This document shows, in pieces, positions 44,541-51,755 of a DNA stretch of 51,755 nt (position 1 is the stretch's first letter; each line of letters begins with the position of its first letter). Below the pieces are notes generated by a model, which was not told where the DNA came from, ran no database searches, and was given only the letters and a program-made list of their open reading frames with translations. Source of the stretch: Marinomonas foliarum. GTDB taxonomy: Bacteria > Pseudomonadota > Gammaproteobacteria > Pseudomonadales > Marinomonadaceae. A program made the position numbers and the translations under genes. The stretch spans positions 1 to 51,755 of the forward strand of contig NZ_QPJQ01000035.1 of assembly GCF_003337275.1 (NCBI RefSeq), read 5' to 3'.

Positions 44541-44640
44541 AGATGTACATAGCCATTCTAATTTTGACAAACATACAGTGATAGCATTTCTATAGCGCAT
44601 AGGTTGAAATTGAATAGATGGATTAATACTGCTGTATATC

Positions 44641-46236
44641 CTATCTGCTCTGTATCCAACCCTCGACCCTTGCCGCCCATGGATTAATCGCTTCTGGCGC
44701 TAGCATACCAGGGTGTTTGGATTGCGGGTGTGGAATTCCTATAAAATTAGGCTTTTCGATATATTTCGTAAAGAATTTATGCGGCCATCCCAAACTTGCT
44801 TTCATAATCAAGTATTGCACGTTTTCAAAATTAGCTTTTATCCAGCCAGATTTACTTGATATAAGCATAGTGGATAGACTAACAATGTCATCTGATGTAT
44901 CAATTTCCAGAAGCGTGTATTGTTTTTCGCGATATTCAAGAGTGACATAGACAATACAGCGGGGATTTTGGGTGTCAAAAAGTAAGTGCTTGTTACTTCT
45001 GCCGAGCTCAGGCAGTTTCGATATTCTTTTTTCAACCAGTTTGAAGTTGTAACTACTCACCAGTACATTCACCATATCAAGAAAGGATTTAAACTTCCCA
45101 AGGTACAAGTGAGCATCATCGGTTTCATCTTTTAAATTATCCCAACTTCCGCTAGGAAAATTTCCACCTTGCTCCCTTTCGTTAACGCTAAGCTCTTTAC
45201 TCAACACTTCATCATCGCTATCTCCAATAATGTGGCTGACTGCTTTAGTTTTCTTAGCAACTCGATTCGTGATGAACGGAGATTTAAAAGAGATACTCGT
45301 TTTCTCAGAAATAAGATATAAGGTTGCTTTATCTGCATCTGATAGCTCTTCATCATCTATTTCGTACTGGTCAGGCACTCTACCTTGCTTACCGCCACCT
45401 GTTGTCGGTTTACCTCCCGTTCTCCTAGCGTATTTTGGGTGGAAAAAATCTACTTCCCCATCAATCTGAGATGGTAAATTAGTAAGGTGTGTGATTTCCC
45501 AAACAAAGAAGCTACTTGAGTCAGAATCATTCCACCCTCTTACAGTAAGACTCGCTCCAGTTAAAGCCGGTGGAGTAAACTGAAAGGCCCAACGTTCATA
45601 CCTATCACTAAGCTTATGCGAACGTAATAAGTGTTGATAAATACTTTCAAATGAAGATCTTGCGTCACCATCCAACAACACCCAACTTAGAAATCGCCTA
45701 TTGTCGTCTCGATTAAAGTAGGATATTGGATAGTCTGCTCCCTCACGAACAACTACTAATGGCTGTCCGTCTTCATTTGTACTTAGCATGAAGTCTTCAT
45801 ACAGAGAATTATGAAGAAGACTCAGTCGAGCCATAAACGGGTCGTGATAAAATAGTATTCGTGCCAATTCAAGCTGAGGAATAAAGATCTGTTTCTCACC
45901 AACCTTGGCAACAAAACAGTTTTGATCGCCATCTTTTCCATGCTTATGAGATTTGTATGCAGGGCATTCTGATGCTTTTTTGACGACCCACTCTTTAGTA
46001 TCGGAGATACTAAGCAAGAGCGCTGATCCTGCTTTTTTATATTGCTCGGTAGCATTAAGCATTCGTTTACGAGCTAATATAGGAATATTGCTAAACTGTA
46101 AGCTATCAGACACTCCTCCATTAAATCCAATATCTATTGACCACGTTTTATTTCCAACTCCTCTAAATAGAGAGCCAATACTAAGTATTTTAGAGTCATC
46201 GGCTAACTTTTTGATGCGAGCTTTATGTTCAGTCAT
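44641..46236 (-). CDS. tnsE: TnsE, target selector for plasmids and replicating DNA
   Basis: This 531-residue protein matches Tn7 TnsE (538) in both halves. Recognisable stretches are ILSIGSLFRGVGNKTWSIDIGFN, ILARKRMLNATEQYKKA, IFIPQLELARILFYHDPF and RWAFQFTPPALTGASLTVRG. The C-terminus has SKLPELGRSNKHLLFDTQNPRCIVYV, YTLLEIDTSDDIVSLST and LIMKASLGWPHKFF. TnsE directs insertions toward conjugating plasmids and lagging-strand replication, partly via the beta clamp. It is the last tns gene, overlapping tnsD by 8 bases. Its presence makes this a five-protein Tn7-type element rather than a reduced TniQ-only one. Confidence 0.88.
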   Translation of the reverse strand: MTEHKARIKKLADDSKILSIGSLFRGVGNKTWSIDIGFNGGVSDSLQFSNIPILARKRMLNATEQYKKAGSALLLSISDTKEWVVKKASECPAYKSHKHGKDGDQNCFVAKVGEKQIFIPQLELARILFYHDPFMARLSLLHNSLYEDFMLSTNEDGQPLVVVREGADYPISYFNRDDNRRFLSWVLLDGDARSSFESIYQHLLRSHKLSDRYERWAFQFTPPALTGASLTVRGWNDSDSSSFFVWEITHLTNLPSQIDGEVDFFHPKYARRTGGKPTTGGGKQGRVPDQYEIDDEELSDADKATLYLISEKTSISFKSPFITNRVAKKTKAVSHIIGDSDDEVLSKELSVNEREQGGNFPSGSWDNLKDETDDAHLYLGKFKSFLDMVNVLVSSYNFKLVEKRISKLPELGRSNKHLLFDTQNPRCIVYVTLEYREKQYTLLEIDTSDDIVSLSTMLISSKSGWIKANFENVQYLIMKASLGWPHKFFTKYIEKPNFIGIPHPQSKHPGMLAPEAINPWAARVEGWIQSR

Positions 46237-47734
46237 TCAATATTCCCTTAAGTAGTTCAGCCACAGAATATGTCATTCTGATATCACTCAATCTAGCCTC
46301 CCTTAGCAACGACCATCTCTTAATTTTTTGCTTATTATTTTGCATAGCAACAAAAGCCCTGATTAGCCGTCTTGCTTGATATTCGGTAGTACTTTCAGCG
46401 TAATATCTAAGTAATGTCGAGCACCTTGGTAACCGGCATAGGTTTTTCTCTACGGTTGCTCGCTGATCTAATTGATTAATTATAAATGTTCGCGTTAATT
46501 GAGGTGAATCTAAATCTTCAGCCAGAAAAATAAATAAACTATGGATTTCACGAGCGATGTCACGATCTCTTCTTGACCAATCAACTCTTAGGTTAGACAC
46601 GACTCGTTCTGCCTGATGCTCAGCGTTTATTCTTAGCAGCCAAGCTCTATCAGCACGATACAAGCGAGCATATAGAGCAGCATCTTGTTTTCGAGCTATC
46701 TTTAGCGTGAATTTTTCTACAATTGATTTCCATTTAAGTTGATCATCACTGAATTCATTATTACAACTAAAACAATCCGCCTGACAGTCTTGTACATTTA
46801 TCTCTGCGCGTGGAACTATCTTTGATGCTGCTTTGATTGCTTCATCGATATTAAGTTTCCCATCAGTTAACGCTAGAATAGCGACCGAGTGCTCTGCATA
46901 ACTAAAGCTCTTTCTATGCTTTCTGAATAACGTTCTTAACCAAGAAGTTTCTGTACTAGATGGTAAGATGCCAGAGTCATCAAGCCAAGGTTTCGTCCAG
47001 TATTTTACAATCAGGCTATGGATAAGAGAATGATCGATGCGTTGACCATTCATTAAATCTAAATTTACTGCCAATTGCTTATAGAACTCGCTCCATTGTG
47101 GAAAATTAACCCCACTTGAATCCATTTTCAATAGTTTTTCTGCTTGCTGAGCTAGAATAATATCTTCTCGGCAGATAACCAAAGCTGACTTTATTTCTAT
47201 AGATTCCAGAGGCAAAAAGGCATGCCTGTGCTCACCATTAAGTTCCATTGTAGTTTCATATAATGGACCATGAACTAGGCAGACTTTTACAAGTGGGGTT
47301 TGCCATATACGACGCAAATAATACTCGCCAAACACTCGCTTCTGATCTTCTAAGCATTCAGGGCAAACGTATAACGCAGTTTTTGCTTTAACTCTTGATG
47401 CTACTGCACCACAAGCTAAGTGTGCAGCTCCTTGAGAGCAACCACTCATCCAATTTAATAGTTTATCGTTTTGTTCTTCGGGCTGAAATGGAGCGTATAT
47501 AGGCAACAAAGTATGCTGATGTATCAATCGATAAGCATCTAATGTCAGAGACTTTGGGTATAGATTGGCAATTAATTCTAAATGTGACGGGAGGTCAACA
47601 GTGGCAATCACCTTTCTATTGTTAAATACTTTTTCTAGTAGCTGTTTAGGTGATGTATCTCCATCGTGTACACCAGCCCTAGCAACAGTACTGTATATTA
47701 ATTCTTCAGGATACGGCTTAGGAAATCCAAGCAC
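46229..47734 (-). CDS. tnsD: TnsD (TniQ family), sequence-specific target selector
   Basis: This 501-residue protein is collinear with Tn7 TnsD: PYPEELIYSTVARAGVHDG, SPKQLLEKVFNNRKVIATVDLPSHLELIA, HTLLPIYAPF and QGAAHLACGAVASRVK. The zinc site YVCPECLED...VCLVHG has Cys124, Cys127, Cys152 and His155, the Tn7 positions. C-terminal WLRTLFRKHRKSFSYAEHSV and DRAWLLRINAEHQAERV also match Tn7. Tn7 TnsD recognises the 3' end of glmS and inserts just downstream of it. The strong similarity predicts a glmS target here, with glmS to the right of the window. It overlaps tnsE by 8 bases. Confidence 0.92.
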   Translation of the reverse strand: MLGFPKPYPEELIYSTVARAGVHDGDTSPKQLLEKVFNNRKVIATVDLPSHLELIANLYPKSLTLDAYRLIHQHTLLPIYAPFQPEEQNDKLLNWMSGCSQGAAHLACGAVASRVKAKTALYVCPECLEDQKRVFGEYYLRRIWQTPLVKVCLVHGPLYETTMELNGEHRHAFLPLESIEIKSALVICREDIILAQQAEKLLKMDSSGVNFPQWSEFYKQLAVNLDLMNGQRIDHSLIHSLIVKYWTKPWLDDSGILPSSTETSWLRTLFRKHRKSFSYAEHSVAILALTDGKLNIDEAIKAASKIVPRAEINVQDCQADCFSCNNEFSDDQLKWKSIVEKFTLKIARKQDAALYARLYRADRAWLLRINAEHQAERVVSNLRVDWSRRDRDIAREIHSLFIFLAEDLDSPQLTRTFIINQLDQRATVEKNLCRLPRCSTLLRYYAESTTEYQARRLIRAFVAMQNNKQKIKRWSLLREARLSDIRMTYSVAELLKGILND

Positions 47735-49396
47735 TTAGTAGCCCGCCGCCCAACCTTCGAGATCAAACATTCTCTCATTATTTTGCAAGCGATCCGTAAG
47801 AGATAGCTCTTCGTTTTTACAGTAAGCATACTGATATCTAAGATCCTCAACTTCTAAGTCTAGCCAGTCTTTTTGTTTAACGATGTTTACTAGTTTTGGA
47901 GAGTCTTTTTTAAACGAATCTGAATTATAAAGGTTTACTAATAAGGGAATCATCTCTGGTATGCTAAGTTCACTGTATTCTGAAAAAAGTTTTGTCACCA
48001 GTTCTGCAACAAGTTCCTCATCAAATGATTCCTCTATCTGTAAAATCAGATTATAGAGTCGCAACGCATCTTGATTGCCTCCAAACCTCTGCTCTTCTTG
48101 CTTTTGCACAAACGAATAAATCTCTTTCCCCAACTCTATAAGTCTACGGTCAAGGTCTACCACCCTTAAATCAGAATACTTAACGATTCTGTCGGCATCT
48201 CCTGATCGCAACGCATCAAGCATTGGGTGAACAGGCTTTAACTCCTGTTTGTAGACTGATCGTAAGATACCAGTTGTGATACGCTCTTTTTTGTTGGCAA
48301 TTGCTCGTAGCTGAGCTAGCACAAATAACTTCACAACTATATCTAAAACACCTTGAGAGAGGTCATACCAGCACTCTCTGATTTCATCAGATAGGGGGTC
48401 GTCACCATGCTTCAACCACTGGTATTTCCAAAGATTATCTGAGAGACCTAACCAGTTCGGGTTTTTGGTGTTTTGTTGCCCTTTATTCAAGTATTGAGGA
48501 ATAGTTTCCCAGTAGACCGAACCAAGTCCAGCACTTCGCCTACCAGACTGTAATTCCAGTTCAAAAATTGGTCGAGCTTTCGGCGTACCTACTAACACAA
48601 TAGGAATGCCAACGGTGTTTACGAGTTCAACAAAGAACTCCAACATTTGTTCCTTACCACCGACCCTAACCTGACTTAAACGCTGAATTTCATCTATTAC
48701 CAAAATACCTATAGCACGGTTATTTGCAGTTTGTCTCATCAGTGCCAGCATTTTAGGTACTGAAAGACGTTGCTTCGCATACCTACGCTCGTAATCGGTG
48801 CCAAGAATAGAGTCCAACGCACTAAAGAAATTAAGACAAAGACTTTCAAGATCTCCATTACTAGGGCATTCAATCTTTAAATATGTGACTTGAAAGACAT
48901 TCTGCTGCTCATGAAAAATCACTTGCGGATAAGTTTCTAGCACTCTGCGCAATGAACTAGTCTTACCGCTTCCAGAAATCCCAACTATCGACATGCTTCG
49001 TGCCGTTGTTTTTTCTACCGCAAAATTCGCAATATATTTTCCGCCAGACTTTATAAGCTCATAGCCTTCCTGAAGTTTTTTACTCAGAGACCCATCACTG
49101 ATATTTCTACCGACGTAACCCATCCGCAACATCATATCTATTTTTTCTTGTAACTGAATATGTTGAGATAACGGCTGAAAATAATCATCCAGAAGAGATG
49201 CCACCATGTGCATTCTAGCTTTTGGAGGTAATAGACGTTGAGAAGGGTGATACTCGATTTTCCCCTTTATACTGTCTCTTGTATCAGAAACATCTAATAG
49301 AATGGGCGGTAATGCTTCAATAAATGGGTTACCGTCATATTTAGGAATTCCTGTTGCCTGATAGTCGGCAATTACATAATGGCTTGGAATCGTCAC
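47735..49396 (-). CDS. tnsC: TnsC, AAA+ transposition regulator
   Basis: This 553-residue protein resembles Tn7 TnsC (555). It has Walker A GISGSGKT (residues 139-146) in MSIVGISGSGKTSSLRRVLE, Walker B GILVIDEIQRLSQVRVGG (230-240) and IPIVLVGTPKARPIFELELQSGRRSAG as the sensor region. The C-terminal tail ends FDLEGWAAGY. TnsC assembles on target DNA, bridges TnsD or TnsE with TnsAB and triggers transposition. It shares one base with the tnsB stop, indicating coupled translation. Confidence 0.94.
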   Translation of the reverse strand: MTIPSHYVIADYQATGIPKYDGNPFIEALPPILLDVSDTRDSIKGKIEYHPSQRLLPPKARMHMVASLLDDYFQPLSQHIQLQEKIDMMLRMGYVGRNISDGSLSKKLQEGYELIKSGGKYIANFAVEKTTARSMSIVGISGSGKTSSLRRVLETYPQVIFHEQQNVFQVTYLKIECPSNGDLESLCLNFFSALDSILGTDYERRYAKQRLSVPKMLALMRQTANNRAIGILVIDEIQRLSQVRVGGKEQMLEFFVELVNTVGIPIVLVGTPKARPIFELELQSGRRSAGLGSVYWETIPQYLNKGQQNTKNPNWLGLSDNLWKYQWLKHGDDPLSDEIRECWYDLSQGVLDIVVKLFVLAQLRAIANKKERITTGILRSVYKQELKPVHPMLDALRSGDADRIVKYSDLRVVDLDRRLIELGKEIYSFVQKQEEQRFGGNQDALRLYNLILQIEESFDEELVAELVTKLFSEYSELSIPEMIPLLVNLYNSDSFKKDSPKLVNIVKQKDWLDLEVEDLRYQYAYCKNEELSLTDRLQNNERMFDLEGWAAGY

Positions 49397-51468
49397 TAAT
49401 CTTCTCCATCACTGAACAGTTCATCTTCAAAGTCTGGATAATCATCACAATCTTCGTATGAAGCTAGGTGAATTAGATCTGCTGATTTTGAGTTTATATT
49501 TTTTTGTGGCCGCCTTTGGTCTCGTTCCTTTATTAATTGATCGGATCTAGCACTTGCAACACCACGAAGCCGCTCAGCATTAGTCGCATTCGTTTTTGGA
49601 GTTACTTTGATGGCAGATGAAATGATTTGCTCGACTCGATCCTCATGACGTTGACGAACTTTATCTGCAATTAACTGACCTTTCACATGCTGTACTTTAA
49701 TTTCTGATTGTCTGCGCCACACTTCCCAAAATGTTAGTTCTCTAAATTCACGAGAAAAGTCCGTAATTCTGCAGACCCAATAATCACTGCTTCCTTGTGT
49801 GTGAAATAGGTAAATTTCATCAGCAAAATTTGGGTCGTAGCCTACTAACACAGTTTTTGGCCTTATATTGATTTTTGATCGATGCATCCAGCCCTGTTCA
49901 ATAATTTCAGGGGATGAGTAATAAACACCAAATAAGCATATTCCATAATCAGATGTTGATGCCTTACTTCTCGGTAGTAGAGCTATACGAATGGCCTTTG
50001 GATCAGCTTTTCGAAGCCGTCCGGTCCGGTTTTTTAGCCCCCAATTCCAAAGATGAATTGGGACAGAAGGCAAGTCTGCCGGCATATCCTTAGCCCGATC
50101 ATATCTTTTCATAGGATCAACAAAGTTTCTCATTACAATTGACGAAACAATAATTTCAGTAAATTCTGAAATAGTTAGTTTCCCATCTAACCAGTAGTTT
50201 TTACCTCCACGTTTCTTTACTGTTAGACCAGTAACTTCTCCTGGAGTAAATTTTTTAAACTCTGCTTGAAGTGTACGAAAACGTTGTTCAACAATACCCT
50301 TCGAATCTCCCCTAAACGGAGGAGTATTCTCAATTCTAATTTTATAACCGGATTCAAGCCCTTCTATTTGGTGACCAAAAAGTTCTCCCCGATCAGCCAA
50401 TATTGACTCTGGTAGACCCGGTTCAGGCCAAGAAAAATCATCTGTATCTATCCCCAGCTGTTTGAAAAAGTGGGTTTTATCGGTGAATGCAACATGGAGA
50501 GCCTGAATAGCGGCAACATATGAAGGGTTTTCGAAACCAATATACCATCCGACAATAAACCGCGAAAAAACATCAATTACAACGTATACCGTAGGCCTGC
50601 CCACTGGTTGGTTTCGATTACTATCTGACACCAAAATTATATCAGCAATTGTGGCATCAATTTCATATCTAGATCCCGGCCCTAATGCATCTAAGGTAGC
50701 AGTGCTATTGAGAGGGCTATGGTTTTTAACAAAGTCCACTTTAGAAACACTAGCCTTTAACTTTTCTATGTGGGTGTAGTCCCGATGATAGAAATAGCTC
50801 ATTTGGCGTAAAGTAGGCTTCTCTGATTCCAATATGTCAGGAAAGTAGTCACCATATAACGTCTTTAACTTTCGATGGGCTCGAGCAATCGAAAATTTCT
50901 TCTTCAGAACATACTTATCAATGATAATTCGAAACAGTCTCGCTGTTTCTTCATTTACTGATGCACCAACACCTTCCATGATTTTTCTTGGTCGGCCAAG
51001 CTTTTTATCTTTCACTTCTCGCTTCTGTCCCTTGCCTCCTGAGTTTTTATAATCAGGCAAAAGAGCATTGGGAACTTGCCCTCTTTGCCAATATCGTCGA
51101 AGAAGTTTATATAAGTATGGGCGAGAGACTAAACCTGACTTAAGAATAGCCCTAATATGATTAGCTCGAACTGCCTTAACATAGAAATCTGGGTCATTTA
51201 CAAGAGGTACAATAATTTCATAGTTAGTATCACGAATGACCGCTTCCTTAGACCCTTCCTTTGGAATTTGATTTATTACTCCTAAATATGGGTCATCAGA
51301 TCTTGTCAGTTTTTCTTCTAAGAGAAGAAATTCTAGCTGTGACAAAGCAATAACATCAGGAAAAGCTTTCGGGTCGTCAATTGCTATCCAAATGACTTGG
51401 TTACCCTTTGTCAGCAGAACTCGGTATAAATCCGTTTCTAATCTCAACACCTCATTAACCTGAAACAT
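49396..51468 (-). CDS. tnsB: TnsB, DDE transposase
   Basis: This 690-residue protein (Tn7 TnsB is 702) is the DDE-family transposase that binds the transposon ends and joins 3' ends to target. The catalytic triad is visible: Asp271 in RYEIDATIADI, Asp359 in ILADRGELFGHQ and Glu394 in GIVEQRFRTLQAE, all two residues off the Tn7 positions. An N-terminal helix-turn-helix region (YLYKLLRRYWQRG, HRKLKTLYGDYFP) and the beta-barrel and tail after residue 500 complete the layout. It overlaps the tnsA 3' end by 14 bases. The three ACAATAAAG sites at 28223-28378 are its likely binding sites. Confidence 0.95.
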   Translation of the reverse strand: MFQVNEVLRLETDLYRVLLTKGNQVIWIAIDDPKAFPDVIALSQLEFLLLEEKLTRSDDPYLGVINQIPKEGSKEAVIRDTNYEIIVPLVNDPDFYVKAVRANHIRAILKSGLVSRPYLYKLLRRYWQRGQVPNALLPDYKNSGGKGQKREVKDKKLGRPRKIMEGVGASVNEETARLFRIIIDKYVLKKKFSIARAHRKLKTLYGDYFPDILESEKPTLRQMSYFYHRDYTHIEKLKASVSKVDFVKNHSPLNSTATLDALGPGSRYEIDATIADIILVSDSNRNQPVGRPTVYVVIDVFSRFIVGWYIGFENPSYVAAIQALHVAFTDKTHFFKQLGIDTDDFSWPEPGLPESILADRGELFGHQIEGLESGYKIRIENTPPFRGDSKGIVEQRFRTLQAEFKKFTPGEVTGLTVKKRGGKNYWLDGKLTISEFTEIIVSSIVMRNFVDPMKRYDRAKDMPADLPSVPIHLWNWGLKNRTGRLRKADPKAIRIALLPRSKASTSDYGICLFGVYYSSPEIIEQGWMHRSKINIRPKTVLVGYDPNFADEIYLFHTQGSSDYWVCRITDFSREFRELTFWEVWRRQSEIKVQHVKGQLIADKVRQRHEDRVEQIISSAIKVTPKTNATNAERLRGVASARSDQLIKERDQRRPQKNINSKSADLIHLASYEDCDDYPDFEDELFSDGED

Positions 51469-51748
51469 TTAAACGCTCCTGCAATTTTACAATGTTCTCT
51501 GCAAACAGGTCTGAAAATCTAAGATTGAGGAATGGAATAGAAATATCAAAATGAAAGTATCTATGCGCAAGCAAGCGCTTAAGTTGAAATAGGCTCTCGC
51601 CAGACTTTAAACCATATGCGTTATCGAGAGACATGCATACATCAATAGCCTTTAGACTATCCCCCTGTGTCAGGATAGTTGTCGCCTCATTTGTTATTAT
51701 AAATAGACAGGGGACGGTAAGTGAAAACCAGTGGATTACCAAAGACAT
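51455..51748 (-). CDS. tnsA: C-terminal part of TnsA, reading frame closed upstream
   Basis: Residues 24-97 of this frame (TTILTQGDSLKAIDVCMSLDNAYGLKSGESLFQLKRLLAH...FHFDISIPF) align with the Tn7 TnsA C-terminal winged-helix domain (HILQEKGDENIINVC..VDIAYDLELGKTL). The bases before the ATG at 51748 are TGA (51749-51751) in the same frame, so the catalytic N-terminal domain cannot be joined to it as written. The 51692-51748 part does not resemble TnsA, and a neighbouring frame gives LECLW then TAA, similar to the NIEWLY region but with stops. The gene is either frameshifted or has a sequence error; the rest lies outside the window. Confidence 0.7.
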   Translation of the reverse strand: MSLVIHWFSLTVPCLFIITNEATTILTQGDSLKAIDVCMSLDNAYGLKSGESLFQLKRLLAHRYFHFDISIPFLNLRFSDLFAENIVKLQERLNVSG

Positions 51749-51755
51749 TCAAGTG

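Overview
The window looks like the chromosome of a marine gammaproteobacterium close to Marinomonas (Oceanospirillales). The evidence is a moderately AT-rich backbone, an E. coli-style D-xylose locus, and small GTAGGTCG/CCCGACA palindromic repeats around it. Three layers are visible: a native sugar-catabolism region, a GC-rich imported sugar operon, and a Tn7-like transposon carrying a defence operon.

About 1-13.2 kb is native and metabolic. It holds a 5'-truncated MBL/beta-CASP gene, a hicAB toxin-antitoxin pair (hicA tail apparently frameshifted), xylA, a convergent FucU-type mutarotase, xylR, xylB and the xylFGH ABC importer. Next comes a two-gene operon (sugar isomerase/epimerase plus Gfo/Idh dehydrogenase) behind a TGTAATCGATTACA operator. 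Its dehydrogenase gene is cut at 13230/13231 by what reads as a Tn7-like transposon end.

About 13.2-17.6 kb is a decaying accessory patch. It contains a Fic protein, three unrecognised small genes, five tandem 41-43 bp repeats with a GTGACA/TGTCAC dyad, a DUF6998-like gene with an internal stop, and a frameshifted csrA.

About 17.6-27.1 kb is a visibly GC-richer operon, all on the minus strand: LacI regulator, small isomerase/epimerase, sugar-binding protein, levoglucosan-dehydrogenase-like Gfo/Idh, ABC ATPase, permease, large isomerase/epimerase and second Gfo/Idh. The last two are homologues of the damaged native pair. The same operator palindrome sits upstream of lacI, upstream of this operon and upstream of the native pair, so one LacI protein may control all three. 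The binding-protein gene begins in a four-copy 30-bp repeat, each copy carrying its own ribosome binding site and ATG.

From 27.5 kb on, two Tn7-like elements lie end to end. The older is reduced to a frameshifted, truncated tnsA and its right end, finishing at 28217. Exactly five bases later (CTAAG, the size of a Tn7 target duplication) the left end of the younger element starts at 28223, with three TnsB-type sites. The younger element runs past the window edge and encodes tnsB, tnsC, tnsD and tnsE plus the C-terminal part of tnsA, whose visible frame is closed by a stop.

Its cargo is a six-gene defence operon: DUF4007 protein, 1158-aa P-loop ATPase, short DndC-like PAPS-reductase-family protein, DptF, DptG and DptH. 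DptFGH are the restriction proteins of DNA phosphorothioation systems, but the standard modification genes dndB, dndD and dndE are absent and a different module occupies their place. This apparent hybrid is the strongest candidate for an undescribed system here. A PIN protein and an XRE-ImmA/IrrE regulator lie between it and tnsE; the promoter regions of the regulator and of the defence operon share two sequence motifs, which suggests coordinated control.
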